The notes below the pieces were generated by a model. The model ran no database searches. It saw only the letters and a program-made list of their open reading frames with translations, and was not told where the DNA came from. Positions 60,715-60,928 of a stretch of DNA of 60,928 nt are shown here, piece after piece. The DNA lies in the NCBI GenBank assembly GCA_002708315.1, contig PANC01000023.1, positions 1 through 60,928 of the forward strand, given 5' to 3'. Position 1 is the first letter of the stretch, and every line of letters begins with the position of its first letter. Origin of the DNA: Lentimicrobiaceae bacterium (GTDB taxonomy: Bacteria > Bacteroidota > Bacteroidia > Bacteroidales > F082). Both the position numbers and the translations under genes were made by a program.

Positions 60715-60928
60715 ATAAATATAGTTTCCATATAAACGACATTTTTATGTGCTTAGGAAAGCTTTATATGTAGACTTGTATGTAATTGTTTTATATGGTT
60801 GGTTAAGAATATTTTACCATTGCTATGGGTTTTTCTGTCTTTTCAATATTTTGTAAATTCTATTATTAATTATTTCTGATAAGTTCCAATTATACAACTT
60901 GGAATCAGTTGTACTATAGAACTCAATA

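Noticed and set aside
1-60928. CRISPR array, tRNA, rRNA, cobalamin riboswitch
   Set aside because: No regularly spaced repeats, no cloverleaf and no riboswitch core were recognised by eye; a covariance-model scan would be the deciding test.

Overview
The window is AT-rich and comes from a bacterium of the phylum Bacteroidota. The evidence is a C-terminal type IX secretion sorting domain (58109-59566), many lipoproteins, the dUTPase-TPR-DUF4292-EnvC gene order typical of the phylum, DUF6150 and SUMF1-type exported proteins, almost no Shine-Dalgarno sites, and repeated matches to the Bacteroidota -7 promoter element TAnnTTTG just upstream of genes. The gene set looks chromosomal and mostly housekeeping or metabolic. 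I see no rRNA, tRNA, CRISPR array or complete insertion sequence. Placement below phylum (a marine, aerobic, amino-acid-degrading lineage) is inference.

Layout. 1-1000: the 3' end of an unassigned gene cut by the window edge, then a small XRE regulator with a helically phased repeat array upstream and a small membrane protein. 1-9.5 kb: NhaC-type antiporter, DUF6150 repeat protein, PhoH/PIN ATPase divergent from polA, ROK-family protein, small lipoprotein. 9.5-21 kb: PpiD-like foldase, then a leucine/acyl-CoA degradation block with an HMG-CoA-lyase-like gene divergent from the run methylcrotonyl-CoA carboxylase beta, methylglutaconyl-CoA hydratase, carboxylase alpha, acyl-CoA dehydrogenase and acetoacetyl-CoA synthetase. 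21-27 kb (minus strand): dut, TPR protein, DUF4292 lipoprotein, EnvC-like protein, xseA, xseB. 27-35 kb (minus strand): an efflux operon tolC-tetR-MFP-RND with a DEAD-box helicase as last gene, headed by a 46-bp palindrome. 35-39 kb: methylmalonyl-CoA mutase, small then large subunit. 39-48 kb: penicillin-acylase-family enzyme, a lone Cache-domain lipoprotein, a tandem pair of about 90% identical exported proteins of unknown family, a GT87-type membrane protein, an extended SDR and a PLP enzyme. 48-50 kb: pseudouridine catabolism pair psuG-psuK preceded by a 47-codon permease-like ORF. 50-61 kb: cupin, tag, tspO, methyltransferase, two NTF2-fold proteins, RhlE-type helicase, DUF1254/DUF1214 lipoprotein, a formylglycine-generating-enzyme-like lipoprotein, a type IX-secreted FG-GAP protein and a bestrophin-family channel.

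How the parts work together. The 12-21 kb block would carry isovaleryl/methylcrotonyl-CoA to acetoacetate and acetyl-CoA. The mutase pair at 35-39 kb would bring propionyl-CoA from valine, isoleucine and odd-chain fat into succinyl-CoA, so the two clusters together serve branched-chain amino acid use. The efflux operon carries its own TetR gene and a palindrome placed to cover the -33 region.

Most worth following up: the duplicated exported protein family with an internal repeat, the operator-like palindrome of the efflux operon, the phased repeats before the XRE gene, the HMG-CoA lyase homologue lacking the catalytic cysteine, and the exported formylglycine-generating-enzyme homologue that keeps both copper-binding cysteines.
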